This document shows positions 1 through 10,503 of a DNA stretch of 64,000 bases, piece by piece. The stretch lies in assembly GCA_032622095.1 (NCBI GenBank), contig CP136067.1, positions 54,973,899 to 55,037,898 on the forward strand, in the 5' to 3' direction. This DNA comes from Siphonodentalium dalli (Eukaryota > Mollusca > Scaphopoda > Gadilida > Siphonodentaliidae). Position numbers and translations under genes: made by a program. Every line of letters starts with the position of its first letter. Position 1 is the stretch's first letter. The notes beneath the pieces are model-generated. The model ran no database searches, was not told the origin of the DNA, and worked only from the letters and a program-made list of their open reading frames with translations.

Positions 1-335
1 GTGTCTGTTCATGTCGTAACTTCAACAGTTGTGCTGGGATCTCAATGAAATTTGGTATGGATGTTCACTGCTCTGAGGACATTCAATAGAGGGTTCCATT
101 GTTCTGTTCCGCTTTTCCATTCTAGAGTTATTCATCTTTGTTTATCTGGAAATTTTGGCTGTTTGGTTCACCCTATGTCTGTTCAGGTCATAACTTGAAC
201 AGTAATGCTCGGATCTCAATGAAATTTTGTATGGATGTTCACCACTATGGGGACATTTAATGGCACATTCAACTGTTTTGTTTTGGTTTTTTGTTCTATA
301 GTTATTCATCTTTGTTTATATGAAAATGTTGATTT
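1..335. repeat. two diverged direct copies of a ~165-bp unit
   Basis: Copy 1 (about 8-170) and copy 2 (about 178-335) share 'tctgttca.gtc.taactt', 'tctcaatgaaatttggtatg' and 'gagttattcatctttgttta' in the same order and spacing. Related fragments recur near 6460-6590, 6900-6990 and 55800-55900, so this is part of a dispersed repeat and not a local satellite. No coding signal was recognised. Confidence 0.6.
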
Positions 336-1392
336 TTGGGTCCATCAATCTGAGTATAGCAGTCATAATTTATAGATATGCCAACACTAGGCGGTATGCC
401 ACAAGGGGGTATGTACCAGACCAAAGTCCATCTCTTGTTTTTATCAGAAGGCATTAAACAGAATATTTCAGTGTTATTGACTCGTGTGTTGAACAAATGA
501 GCCCAAAGGCCCTTGGGGAAAACTACCACATATACTAGTACCATGATGACATGCGGCCATGTTGCTACTAGTATTTTAAAACTCAAAACAAACAAGAGGA
601 AGCTCCAATTTCTACAAGATAATTTTGACACAGAAATCGCAACGCTCACATCGCCAAATGTAATGATCATTAAGCTTAGTACGCTTCTTTACAATGTGAC
701 GACTTGAAACACACAAACTGATTAAACATGCAACAGAACCCAGACAACGTTTCTCTGAACCATCGACAACAGGTTCCTAAGAATATTTATAACTACACCA
801 ACAGGTTGCCAGAATTTCAGATACATCTTTTTTCGTGTCCATTTTTGTTAAAACTGGAAGGCTTATCAAATGTGTCATTATGTTATTAGAAAGAAGAGCT
901 GTTCTACTTTCGAAACTCATTCATCAAATTCATGTAGGTGTCTTCGTCTCCAATCGCCGCCTCTTAAAAAACATATTTTAAAATCACAACTTCACCTATG
1001 ATTTAATGAGGCCCAGACCGTGCTTATGCTGCAAAATTTTGCAAGACAAATCAGAAGCATATCGTGAGGGAGTCCTGATCACATGTGATGTATACAATGT
1101 GGGGATCCTCTACACACATGAATTTTTGTTCAGGGGACCTGTGAATATGCAGTGCACTTGATTTTTCCCCAACAGAAGAGTACACACCCCTTCCCCAATC
1201 AGGGCAATCTCTGCCTTAGATGCATTGCTACCAAGATTCTGCGCTTCCTGCTAGTGCTGTATTTTTTATACCTATCATATCTACCCTTAGTACTACAGGA
1301 GTAATTCTATCCAGCCAACATTCAATGCAACATGTGGCCGGTGTAGGTAAACATAAGTACACAGAAGTACTCAGCAGTAATTACTCTCGATA
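336..1392. other. no recognised feature
   Basis: AT-rich unique-looking sequence. The short open frames here have no recognisable domain, and I see no repeat shared with the rest of the window. Confidence 0.5.
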
Positions 1393-2100
1393 CCTGTGAA
1401 TTCCTGCCTAATCATTACCAATGATGCAGGCTCCAACCTCCATCCCTCAACCTATCAATGCTTCCTCGATCATCTCTGGGTCAAGGTTCATGATCCAGGG
1501 TGCAAGGGCATTGGAGATGGGGGTTAGAGGGTGGGGGGCTGCTCTTGATACCTGTGAATTCCTGCCTATTAAATCATTACCAATGATGCAGGCTCCTAAC
1601 TTCATCACTCAACCTGTCAATGCTTCCTTTATATCTCTGGGTCAAGGTTCGTGATCCTGGGTGCAAGCGCATTGGAGATGGAGGGTAGAGGGTGTGAGGC
1701 TGCTCTCAATATGGTCATACCTGTGAATTCCTGCCTATTAAATCATTACCAATGATGCAGGCTCCTAGCCACCTTCATCTCTGAATCAAGGTTCACAATC
1801 CTAGTTGCAAGGCCATCGGAGGGTAGAGGGTGGTGGGAAAGGGGGGGGGGGCTCTTGATACCTGTGAATTCCTGCCTATTAAATCGTTACCATTGATGCA
1901 GCCTCATACCTTCATCACTCAACATATCAATGCTTCCTTATCTCTGTGTCAAGGTTCATGATGCTGTGTGTAGGGGCATTGGAGGAGGGTAGAGGGGATG
2001 CTGGAGCAGGAGGGTATAGGGGCAGCTTCCATCGATATCTGTGATTTCCTGTCTAATCATTACCAATGATGCAGGCTCCTGATGATGCTGATGCTATGTG
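1393..2100. repeat. minisatellite, about five units of 140-177 bp
   Basis: Units begin at about 1393, 1551, 1720, 1861 and 2038, each with 'cctgtgaattcctgcct' followed by 'atcattaccaatgatgcagg'. They continue with 'tcaatgcttcc', 'ctctgggtcaaggttc' and 'gcattggag..gagggtagag'. Unit lengths differ by internal indels and G-runs (for example 1841-1850). The open frame at 1421-1654 is a by-product of the repeat. Confidence 0.85.
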
Positions 2101-2779
2101 CAACCTCATCATTAGGTACTTCAGGTCACCCCCTTTGTTCGTTGTCCATTTATTATATAAACCAATGGGACTGAAAAAGGAATAATTTGAAGATAATTTC
2201 TGCAATGTGGATAACTGCATGAACCAGTACCAAGAGTAGACCTAAACTTATAACTACCCTTGACCTTTCAACCATGTCCAACAGAGTCTACATATGCCGT
2301 ACTCATAGAACATTTATGAATTATGATGAGATTAGCGATGACAATGATCGATCACCTAACACATAAGAGTGTAGTCATGAAAAATTGATTATGGTAACAT
2401 TGGTTGACTATGGAAATTGTTATAGAATTAGTGCCAAATTAGACCAATTAACCCTTTGATAACTGAATACTAACTGATGAGTCAGTCTTTTGATTCCCAT
2501 TGATTCAGTTATATAGGGAAAGTTACCTAATAAGTTCAACAAACAGTCTTAGATTTGTTCGACTTGCAATATAATTAGCTGAACATCATTGTAAATAAAT
2601 TCTGTTTCTCTATACTGTTACTTATAACATCTGAACAACCAATAAAAAAATGAAGAATGGATCATTCCAACGCCTACGTTATAGGGTTAATATATATAGT
2701 ATATAGCGTTAATAAACAGGCCTTTAGATTTATTAGTGTAATTTGGGCTCATCAGGGAGAACCATGGTTCAGCCTGGCA
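2101..2779. other. no recognised feature
   Basis: AT-rich. No coding domain, RNA gene or repeat shared with the rest of the window was seen. Confidence 0.5.
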
Positions 2780-2783
2780 TTAA

Positions 2784-2865
2784 CCCTTCCATGACTGGAG
2801 CTTCCTTAAATTTTACAAAAACCCTGTGCCAATGCATTCCTTTATATTTGCAAGTCTCTCATTCT
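2784..2865 (+). mobile_element. family B1 fragment (left end only)
   Basis: TTAA (2780-2783) is followed by the B1 terminus 'cccttccatgactggagctt' and the start of the first hairpin. It then switches abruptly to family C sequence near 2864, so the right part of the element has been lost or replaced. Confidence 0.6.
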
Positions 2866-3184
2866 GCATGGCCTCATCTGCTATAGGATACCACAGATTT
2901 AAGTTCGCAGATTGTGATGTGCACCCATTGGACACCTCGATTATGCATTGTGGGGATATAGAGAAACTAAACTAAAAAAATTAACTTTCTAAAGAAGTTT
3001 ATAAAGAAACTAAACAACTTTCATAATAAAGATACTTTCCAGAGAAGATGAGGCCTAAGCAGAATGAGGTCCTCAGAGGGTGAGGTGCTTTGGTGGGGCG
3101 GTTTGGGGGTGCTAGCCCACTTTGCGGGGTAGGGTCACTAAATTCACCTTCTGTGGACATCATTCTGCAAATGTCCAGCACCAT
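2863..3184 (-). mobile_element. family C foldback element, copy 1
   Basis: Family C elements carry a foldback core. One arm is 'cagaatgaggtccccagagg' plus 'gtgaatttagtgatgctagc', and the other arm is its complement. An extension contains 'tttctatatccccaaatt' and 'cccatagcagatgaggcc'. Here the core is at about 3058-3180 and the extension lies to its left. The arms are diverged. I found no transposase and assign no superfamily. Confidence 0.65.
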
Positions 3185-3797
3185 AATGTTTGCAATAAGT
3201 GCACAATATGCCTTTAATTATCTCACATGCAGTGATTGAGAATCATTTGGAGATAACCTCATTGGCGCCAGGTTATTTGTATTTCAATCCGACTGACAAG
3301 ATAGAATATACATTGGCCAGTTATTGATCGGCGGAGAAAAACTACTATGAACTTATCCCTGTCATAACGTATTGATTGAATCTACTAACATGGCAAAATG
3401 TCTCCGCCTGATAGTAACAAGCCACTGGGAAGGAATACAGTTACAGCCAAAAATAACTGTGTGCCATCAAAACTGATTTTAAATACTGTAGCATCACATG
3501 TTAAATATCCCCTATCTCTTCCTGGTAGCACTTCCTATAACAAAAATTCTATGAAACTCTGTTTCAGGGCACATTTCAATTATTATTATTATTAAAGGAA
3601 ACATAGAAGAGAAACATCTGTTGTTGTATAAATTTCACTTAAAAGTGTTTTAGAAGATATATTTTCAATGAAAAATGTTGTAATGTTCTAAAAATAGCTA
3701 CATTTTATGTCCCTACACACAGCAAATAATTGGAGAAAACAAAAAATTTCCTAGTGACAGAAATTCCCATTGGTCACTGAAGAGAATTACACCCAAG
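3185..3797. other. no recognised feature
   Basis: AT-rich. A short (att)n tract lies at about 3580-3594. Nothing else was recognised. Confidence 0.5.
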
Positions 3798-4160
3798 TCT
3801 GAGTTTAGTTCTGGGGACCTCATTCTGCATGGCCTCATCTGCTATGGGAGACATAGACTCAGATTGAAGTTCCTAAATGGTGAATATTGTGATGTACACC
3901 TATTCGGAACATCAATTATGCAATGTGTCGTCTGCCAATTTGGGGATATAGAGAAACTAAACTAAAAAAGAAATAGAATCTATGTGGAGAAGTTTCTATA
4001 GAAATTTGATGATAAATAAATTTTCAAGAGAAGATGAGGCTTAAACAGAATGATGTCTCCAGAGGGTGAATTTGGTGATGCTATCCCGCTATCACTAAAT
4101 TCACCATCTGGGGACCTCATTCTGCAAATGACAGCCACACTAAACTCAGGCTTGATTACA
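3798..4160 (-). mobile_element. family C foldback element, copy 2
   Basis: This is a long family C copy: extension on the left (3798-4030, with 'gcatggcctcatctgctatg' and the 'ggggatatagagaaactaaa' motif), then the foldback core at about 4035-4130. The core loop is shortened compared with other copies. Confidence 0.7.
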
Positions 4161-5042
4161 CCATCTATACTTATTCAGATTTATTGTTTTGCATATTGTT
4201 AAAAAATGACCGTCTTAACCATTCGTGAAGAGTAGGAGAGGGTCCTCTTTCTGACTGACATCAAAATAATGGTATAGGATCCATATCGGCTCTCCCTTAC
4301 ATGCACTCACAACGGTAGTGTTCAACAAGCTTTCCTAATATTTGAAATCCAAACATTTTGGACACATTATTATATAATTAATTATTTAATGTAATTAATT
4401 ATTAGTGCTCTTTTAAGACATTTGATGTCAACATGACCTACATGTATCTGATAAGATTCCCCGGGTAAAATTACTCATGTGCAAATTTTCAGCTCCGATG
4501 GTCCAGCCGTTTCTGTATAAACAATCAGTAGATAAAAGCCAATCACGACAACCTTTCAAGTTTGACACGGTGTGTCGCTAGTAGTCCCTCATGTGACGTC
4601 ACATGAAGGAAGATTAACAATTCAGACTGCATAATCCATAATGTAATATTCAATCACATGAATCGGCATATAAACTTCAGTTATGGCGGCCTATCACAAA
4701 AATATTTTTGACAACGTGCTCAATGGAGTAGCGGGCATTGATAATGACTGAGAAAAATTGCACCAGTGTAATCCTTTAAACATTTAAACTTTCCGCATTC
4801 CTTATTGCTCCATTAACTGTAATGTATGACATAATTTAATCCCCTCTCCAAGTTGTCATTGACACTTTCATTTTAGTTTTAGGATGACAGGATTTTCAAT
4901 TTCATATTTTGCTGCTTGTTTTTCGTTCTCTTCTATAATAATTTAAATTGATGTGGAACACTCCTCGTGGGTTACTGAAACGTGAATAGAGAATAAAGTA
5001 GTTATTTTCATAGATTGTGTATCCAAATTGGCAGCACACAAT
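4161..5042. other. no recognised feature
   Basis: AT-rich, with a short palindromic 'attaatta' stretch near 4366-4402. No coding or RNA gene signal. Confidence 0.5.
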
Positions 5043-5860
5043 AGGGCCCTGCGAATCAGGTATTTTCATTTTGAATCGAATCGAATCAAACGATTCGAAA
5101 TTGAATCGAATCTCTAATCAAATCATTGTTACTGAGCCAATCGAGTTCAAATACATAGAACTGCGATGAAATATATAAAATTGTCTGGTGAAAACCTGGT
5201 GATCATCGATGTAGTGCAATATGCGCTGATTATATGCTTATCTACACACCTCTATGCATTTTCTGTACCTAAGTAATTGTTGAGTACAAATAAGAGCATA
5301 CATACATTAGAGAACCAATGTCGGCGTAAATATGGACAAGCGTACCGCGTGATGCCTGTTTCATTTCATTGAATAGTGCAGTATTTTTCGCTACAATTGC
5401 GTTGATTGTGTTGTCTGTCGCTTGAACTGACAGACTGACCGGACATGATTCCTGGAATGACACCAGCACACAGCCTTGTATGGCAATTTTGTTGTTCCTT
5501 TATGTCATTCTTACAGATTGGGTCAATTAGTTATACATGTAGATTAGTTGGCAATAACATTACTTGTCCTGCCATCGGACATATTAATAAACGGTATGCG
5601 TGTACGTTTAAATCACTTTTTCAATGACGTATGCATATGAGTTTGTGCGCGAGGCACCACTTCATGGTCCCCATTAAGTAATTTACTAATTTATTATAGT
5701 GAATTTTCTTTTCTGGTTAGAGCATTGTGGTCTGTAGAAAGCACAGAAATGCCCCTGTCACCCAAGATTATTCGAAATCCAAATCATGGTAGCCCATTAC
5801 GAATTGATTCGAATCAGATGAATGATTTTGAATCGCATCGCACACGTCATTCTTATTTAT
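5043..5860. repeat. possible decayed inverted-repeat element with GATTCG-rich ends
   Basis: The left edge has 'tagggccctgcgaatc' followed by iterated 'gaatcgaatc' (5046-5145). The right edge (5765-5855) has 'gattcgaatcag', 'gattttgaatcgcatcgcac'. Iterated GAATCG motifs at both ends in opposite sense suggest an old terminal-inverted-repeat element, but no target duplication can be placed. Treat as tentative. Confidence 0.3.
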
Positions 5861-6090
5861 GAATTATATAACTCTCATTGGAGAAATCATTGCCGATTGT
5901 CTAACAACAAAAATTTGTCCCAAATTATGAGGAGTAAATATATACAATTTATTGTGCTTAGTTTTTAAGACGTTGCATTTTCTGAAATTGTACGGTCAGT
6001 GTGCTTGGAATTTTCGGTATAATTAGTTGAATCCTACATTATTTCAGTGGAAAAAGTTCCTTTGTACTCTCTTATCACTTTTATCAAGTA

Positions 6091-6272
6091 CAATAATGCC
6101 CTAAATAATCGACTCCTTAACCACAGCAGAAATATGACTTGTTGCCATTCATCGGAAAGCTCTCAGTGTGAGCTTTCTGATGAATGGCAACAAGCCATAT
6201 TTCCTACTAAATCCTGAAAAAATACCCATAATTCTGCTGTGGTTAAGGAGTTGATTATTTAGGGCATTACTG
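6091..6272. mobile_element. family A palindromic MITE, copy 1 (internally deleted)
   Basis: Family A full copies are about 213 bp and almost perfectly palindromic: 'cagtaatgccctaaataatc' at one end, its complement at the other, and the centre 'gctctcagtgagagc'. TA flanks both ends of most copies, as for a TA target duplication. CAGT ends with TA targets are typical of Tc1/mariner/pogo-type elements, so that assignment is an inference. This copy lacks about 30 bp of the left arm. Confidence 0.85.
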
Positions 6273-6594
6273 TAAAATTAGTACACAATATTTCTTTAAC
6301 TTAAAGTTTTACATTCAAGAATTACTTAACTGGAAATAGAAGACATATTTTTTGTGAGTGATCTTCAGGGGACCGTATTTTGGATTTGTTGAATGGCCCA
6401 AAAACTTATATGTGACATCAAATAGCCTTTCTGCAACCATAAGCGGTTATTATACTCCCAAAAATGGGGTGTTTATATGCTGGAATTACTTTGTCCATTT
6501 TTCTATCCGCCCATCCGGGCATATACTTCAACCATGGCTTATCGGATCTAAATGAAATTTGGTATGAAGGTTTGCCATTATGACTGCTTTTTAA
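6273..6594. repeat. dispersed repeat fragment
   Basis: Positions 6460-6590 contain 'tctatccgcccatccgggc' and 'aatgaaatttggtatgaagg', related to the direct repeats at 1-335. The remainder is unassigned. Confidence 0.4.
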
Positions 6595-6892
6595 AGTGAT
6601 GTAAAACACTCTGGTAGGGTGATCAAATAGAAATTCTGATATATTAATTAAATGCAATGACTATCGATGGCGAATTCATTTGTGTTAAAATATCGCCAAT
6701 AGTTGCGTCCCGAATCGAGATGTAATTATTTACAATTGGGCATAGTTCAGACGATGTTTTCTATGGATCGGTATGGTTGATCTCTTTGAAAATTTTGGCG
6801 ATGTTAGCAGAATGCTACATTCCCCTTGTTGGCATAGCACCTGAGGACCAACTTATCAATTTCACGCACCCGAACAAGTCCATAATATGTCT
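6595..6892 (-). mobile_element. family F element, copy 1
   Basis: TTAA lies at 6591-6594 and 6893-6896. The sequence is the inverse of the copies at 44420-44785 and 53445-53796, sharing 'agtgttt.acatcacttt' at one end and 'tatggacttgttcg' at the other. Inside is the shared motif 'acatcgccgaaaat'. No coding capacity was seen. TTAA on both sides suggests a piggyBac-type target, by inference. Confidence 0.75.
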
Positions 6893-6896
6893 TTAA

Positions 6897-8252
6897 AATT
6901 GGGGCTAATGACACTGTCTGCATTTCCATTCTAGAGTTGTCCTTTGTTTATCTGTAAATTTTTGTTTTCAATGAAGTGTTGGTGATGTTTGTAGTTTACA
7001 ATTTAGAGTTATTTACATTTGTTAAGTTAAACTTGGGTTTATATTACCCATGTTTCAGTTTGGCAACATGAGGGAAAACCACCTCCTGAGGTGCAACTTC
7101 TTGTATTGGGATTATCTGACAAGCGGACTACAGCTACTTTTACCACCTCAGATGTCTCTTGTCATGTACCTCTGTTATCAGTATAGATTTCTTGTCGTCC
7201 AGACCTATCATTTATACCTGTGTCTACATATATCACTCCTCGATACCTATTGTTACAATTGTCTCCATCATTGATTCTTTATCTTGAGCCTCAACGACAC
7301 CCAACATGGTCTATTGTTTAATTTACACAGATTTATAGCCTATATGTTCAGTACTTCTGAGTATTTTGTGGTGGTAGAGCACTTGTGTATTTGCAGGAAT
7401 CTCACACCCATTCCACAGGTATCTCATTCACCTTCCCCACCACGAATGGTGAACCTAAAATTTAATGGAAAGCAAAAAGATAATAGAAATTTATTGGAAT
7501 TATTACACATCTAAATAGAGATTTGATAAAAAAATTGTGATTTCCAAGTCAAAAGTATGAAAATGTCATACTTATAGTCTGAATTTCAGATTCAGAGAGA
7601 AAAAGTTGAATATTAAAATTTGTTAATTGCACCAAACAGATGGTCATGAATATGTCTGCAGAATTTTCTATTTGTAAATTTGGAGTTAAGACCTCATATA
7701 TTTTACATCCTATAGACCTAGCTGACTATTATGTATCAGCTGCATTTGTATATCCATGTGTGTGTGATTTATATCTGCAGGGTCTACTCTTATAATTAAA
7801 GCTACAACATTTCTCTTGTGATGATACTTCATGATCATTTTAAGTGTATCATACTATTTGGGTTGCTTGGGGTAGATTTATTTAATTAATTAATATTTAA
7901 TTAATTTACACGGATTCCATATATTGTTGAGGCGATACATTTCTAAGCCAATGAATTTCTGCACTTGATTTGGATGAAGTATATATTTTCACTCAATGTC
8001 AATCATCAGTACATAAGTTGCATTGCGTAGAAAAATATTCTTTCGGGAGTTTGCAAAGTGAAATTAAGATGTTACATGCCAAATTTCGGACCAGGGTCTT
8101 TTGTTTCATGGAGTGTTCGAAGCGGGCTATTGTATTATGCTGTTATTGTGATAATTCTGTCATCATTTGGCCAATAAATGCATTAGAAAGTTTGTACTGT
8201 AGTATGTTTTGTTAAAGCTGTTGCATTTGTTCTGTGCGTAACTATAGAGGTA
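6897..8252. other. no recognised gene; minor repeat similarity at left
   Basis: Positions 6900-6990 resemble the repeat at 1-335. An AT palindrome 'ttaattaattaatatttaat' lies near 7880. The open frames in 7050-7514 and 7970-8215 show no recognisable domain. Confidence 0.5.
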
Positions 8253-8958
8253 TCAAATTTTCATTGACGGTCTACCAATTTTCCGATTAACCAATTCAGT
8301 GCCAACTTTTTGGGGATTTCTGAAAACCATGTACCTCTTTGAATGACTAAATCCTTCATCACAACCTATGGTCACATTCATCATCCAATCATCACCAAAC
8401 TTCATATGGATCTTCGGGGGAGCCATCAATTGTTTTCCCCAAAATTCATCAAACAACAAGGTTGCCAGCAGCCATCTTGGATTTAATATCTGGATCCATC
8501 AGCACACCCTGCAGTCCGCATTTATTGGTGAATTGTTTTGAAAATTAACAGTCATGTTTAGGATCACCTCTAGATGGGAGCTATCAAATTTGAGCGATTT
8601 TCAATGAAAAACATGGCTGCCGGTGGCCAATTTGGATTTGACTTTTTGCATAACTAAATTCTTTGACACACTCTACAGCCCACAACTCTCATCTGATTGT
8701 CACCAAACTTCATATGGATATTTTGGTGACCAATAGATGGGGGCCATACTCTTTGCATTGCTAAATTATTTGGCACACTTTTACAGGCCGCAGCCGTCAT
8801 CCGATCATTACTAAACTTCATATAGATCTTCGGGGTGACCATTTGATGAGAGCCATCAATGTTTTTCCAAATTTCGTTACAAAACACGGCCATATTGAAT
8901 TTTAAATTTGAATCCATCGGCACACCATCCTTCCAACATTTATTGGAGAAATGTTTTG
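8253..8958. repeat. diverged tandem-repeat block, left of the DIRS insertion
   Basis: The motif 'aaacttcatat.gat.tt' followed by 'gggg' recurs at about 8397, 8706 and 8814. The motif 'tttattgg.gaa.tgttttgaaaatt' recurs at 8520 and 8939. The block continues at 14228 with 'acaggcatgttcaggatcac', matching 'aacagtcatgtttaggatcac' at 8548. The block was therefore split by the DIRS element. Confidence 0.75.
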
Positions 8959-9004
8959 AAAATTGTTAGATTTGGAACAAGTCCAAATTTTATGAGTAAA
9001 CTAT

Positions 9005-9168
9005 ACTTACCTGAAATATATTCATCTTGAACTATTCACGACCTCGACGTATACCGACGCCGTATTCCACCCTACCTAATGGTCCGCTTCCGGATCATGC
9101 TTTTTACACAACCGTGTCATTACATAATCCGGCGGCCATATCCCCACTTAAAATCTCACGGCGCTCAT
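9005..9168 (+). repeat. DIRS inverted terminal repeat, 3' end of element
   Basis: About 164 bp matches the reverse complement of 14041-14204 almost base for base, for example 'acttacctgaaatatattca' and 'cacgacctcgacgtatacc'. The only clear differences are near 9148-9158. The outermost 46 bp to the left (8959-9004) differ from the other end and are represented separately in the internal complementary region. Confidence 0.95.
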
Positions 9169-9215
9169 AGGCTACCATGAAACTTGAATCAAGCAGAGGG
9201 GAGGTAGGGCGGGCC

Positions 9216-9330
9216 TGAATATATTTCAGGTAAGTATAGTTTACTCATAAAATTTGGACTTGTTCCAAATCTAACAATTTTATTATCGTAAACTAGGAAC
9301 TTACCTGAAATATATTCATCTTGAACTATT
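9216..9330. repeat. DIRS internal complementary region (ICR)
   Basis: Positions 9216-9281 are the reverse complement of the left outer end (8959-9024, 66 bp). Positions 9276-9330 are the reverse complement of the right outer end (14173-14227, 55 bp). The two halves overlap in the 6-bp AATTTT that also sits at both genomic boundaries. In DIRS elements the ICR is thought to template completion and circularisation of the cDNA, so this is the element's own record of its two ends joined. Confidence 0.95.
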
Positions 9331-9508
9331 TCTAATTCCATAGCTTCCTCTGGGCTGTGGACTGTTTATTCATCTCATGGTGAAGATACCTCCATGCTTG
9401 TATAGTTCATTTTAACGTATATACATGTCCTTTTTTTTTTCTTTTTTTTTGTGTCTGCTGTATCACCCTATATACAAACCCCTCTATTTCACATAGAACA
9501 AAAAATAC
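9331..9508 (-). other. DIRS 3' untranslated region
   Basis: Non-coding stretch between the recombinase stop and the ICR. It contains a long T tract on the plus strand (9429-9451; A-rich on the coding strand), interrupted by one C. No other feature was seen. Confidence 0.6.
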
Positions 9509-10503
9509 TCAGCTTCTTTTGAGTATATCCACACTCACATCCTTCATGTAAAACTTTATGAAAGTTGAGGCACAGCTCCAGTCTGCTGCCTCCAATATCC
9601 TGGACAAAGCTACTCCTTTGAATAAGGCCCATGATGTCCCAATTGACCTTGTAGAGTGTGCCCTTATAGTCTCTGTACCTGAAACAGAATCAGATTTCTT
9701 GATCAATTTTACTAACCAGCTTGAAATTGTTTGAGAAGATACACTTCTGTGTGGTTTATTAATTGTTAAAAATAATTGTGTTTCCTTATTGTCCCTCATA
9801 GTCTGAGTTTTTTCGATATAAAGTAGCACTGCTGTCTTTGGGTCTAATTTTTTGTCTTCAGAAAAACTGGGACAAAAATATGGGGATTCTGATGCGAGAT
9901 CCTATCTTGTTTTGAAAGACCCCGTCGCAGAAACATAATACCATTCTCTTGTTGCCTCATATGTTCCAGATTTATGTGTAATGATTGAATATCACTACAT
10001 CTTCTAAATGTAGTTATGGCCACCAAGAAAACGGTTTTCCATGTAAGATATTTGAGACATGAACATTCCAAAGGTTCAAAAGGTGGATTCCTCAACATTT
10101 CTAAGACTTTAGATAGATCCCAATTAGGTAATAAGTGATGTGTTGGTGGTCTTGTATTGAACATCCCTTTTAACATTCTAATAATCTTAGTATGCTGCCC
10201 GATATGAACCCCATCAATTGTAGGTAAGGTCGAAGACAACATAGATCTATAACCGGATATAGTCCTATACTGTAAACCCTCTTCAAACAAATCAGCTAGA
10301 AAATTTGCACACTGTGTCAAAGATGCTGCATACGGATTAATTTTCCTTTCACTACACCAGCTATAAAATCTTTTGAATTTATATTTGTAGTCTTTCTGTG
10401 TACCTTTCCTCCAGGATGCAACGACCAATTTCCGAGATTGTTCTGAAAATCCCTCTGCTTGGAGGCATCTGTTGACAGATGCCAAGCGGTCAACCTCAAC
10501 ATG
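9509..10503 (-). pseudogene. DIRS tyrosine recombinase (YR), frameshifted
   Basis: This would integrate circular cDNA through a phage-integrase-like reaction. The upstream part (about 10503-9862) holds the SAM-like core-binding region ('YKYKFKRFYSWC', 'LQYRTISGYRSMLS') and the first catalytic Arg in 'FRRCSDIQSL' (codon near 10002). The downstream part (to 9509) holds 'HSTR' (His near 9658, second Arg 9 nt on), a Trp in 'AADW' at the usual His/Trp position, and the nucleophile Tyr in 'FIKFYMKD' (near 9550). The two parts are in different frames. The switch lies in the T-run after 'PHIFVPVF' (about 9860), as if one T were lost. The start overlaps the RT frame, as is usual for DIRS, and no separate ATG can be fixed. 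Confidence 0.9.
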
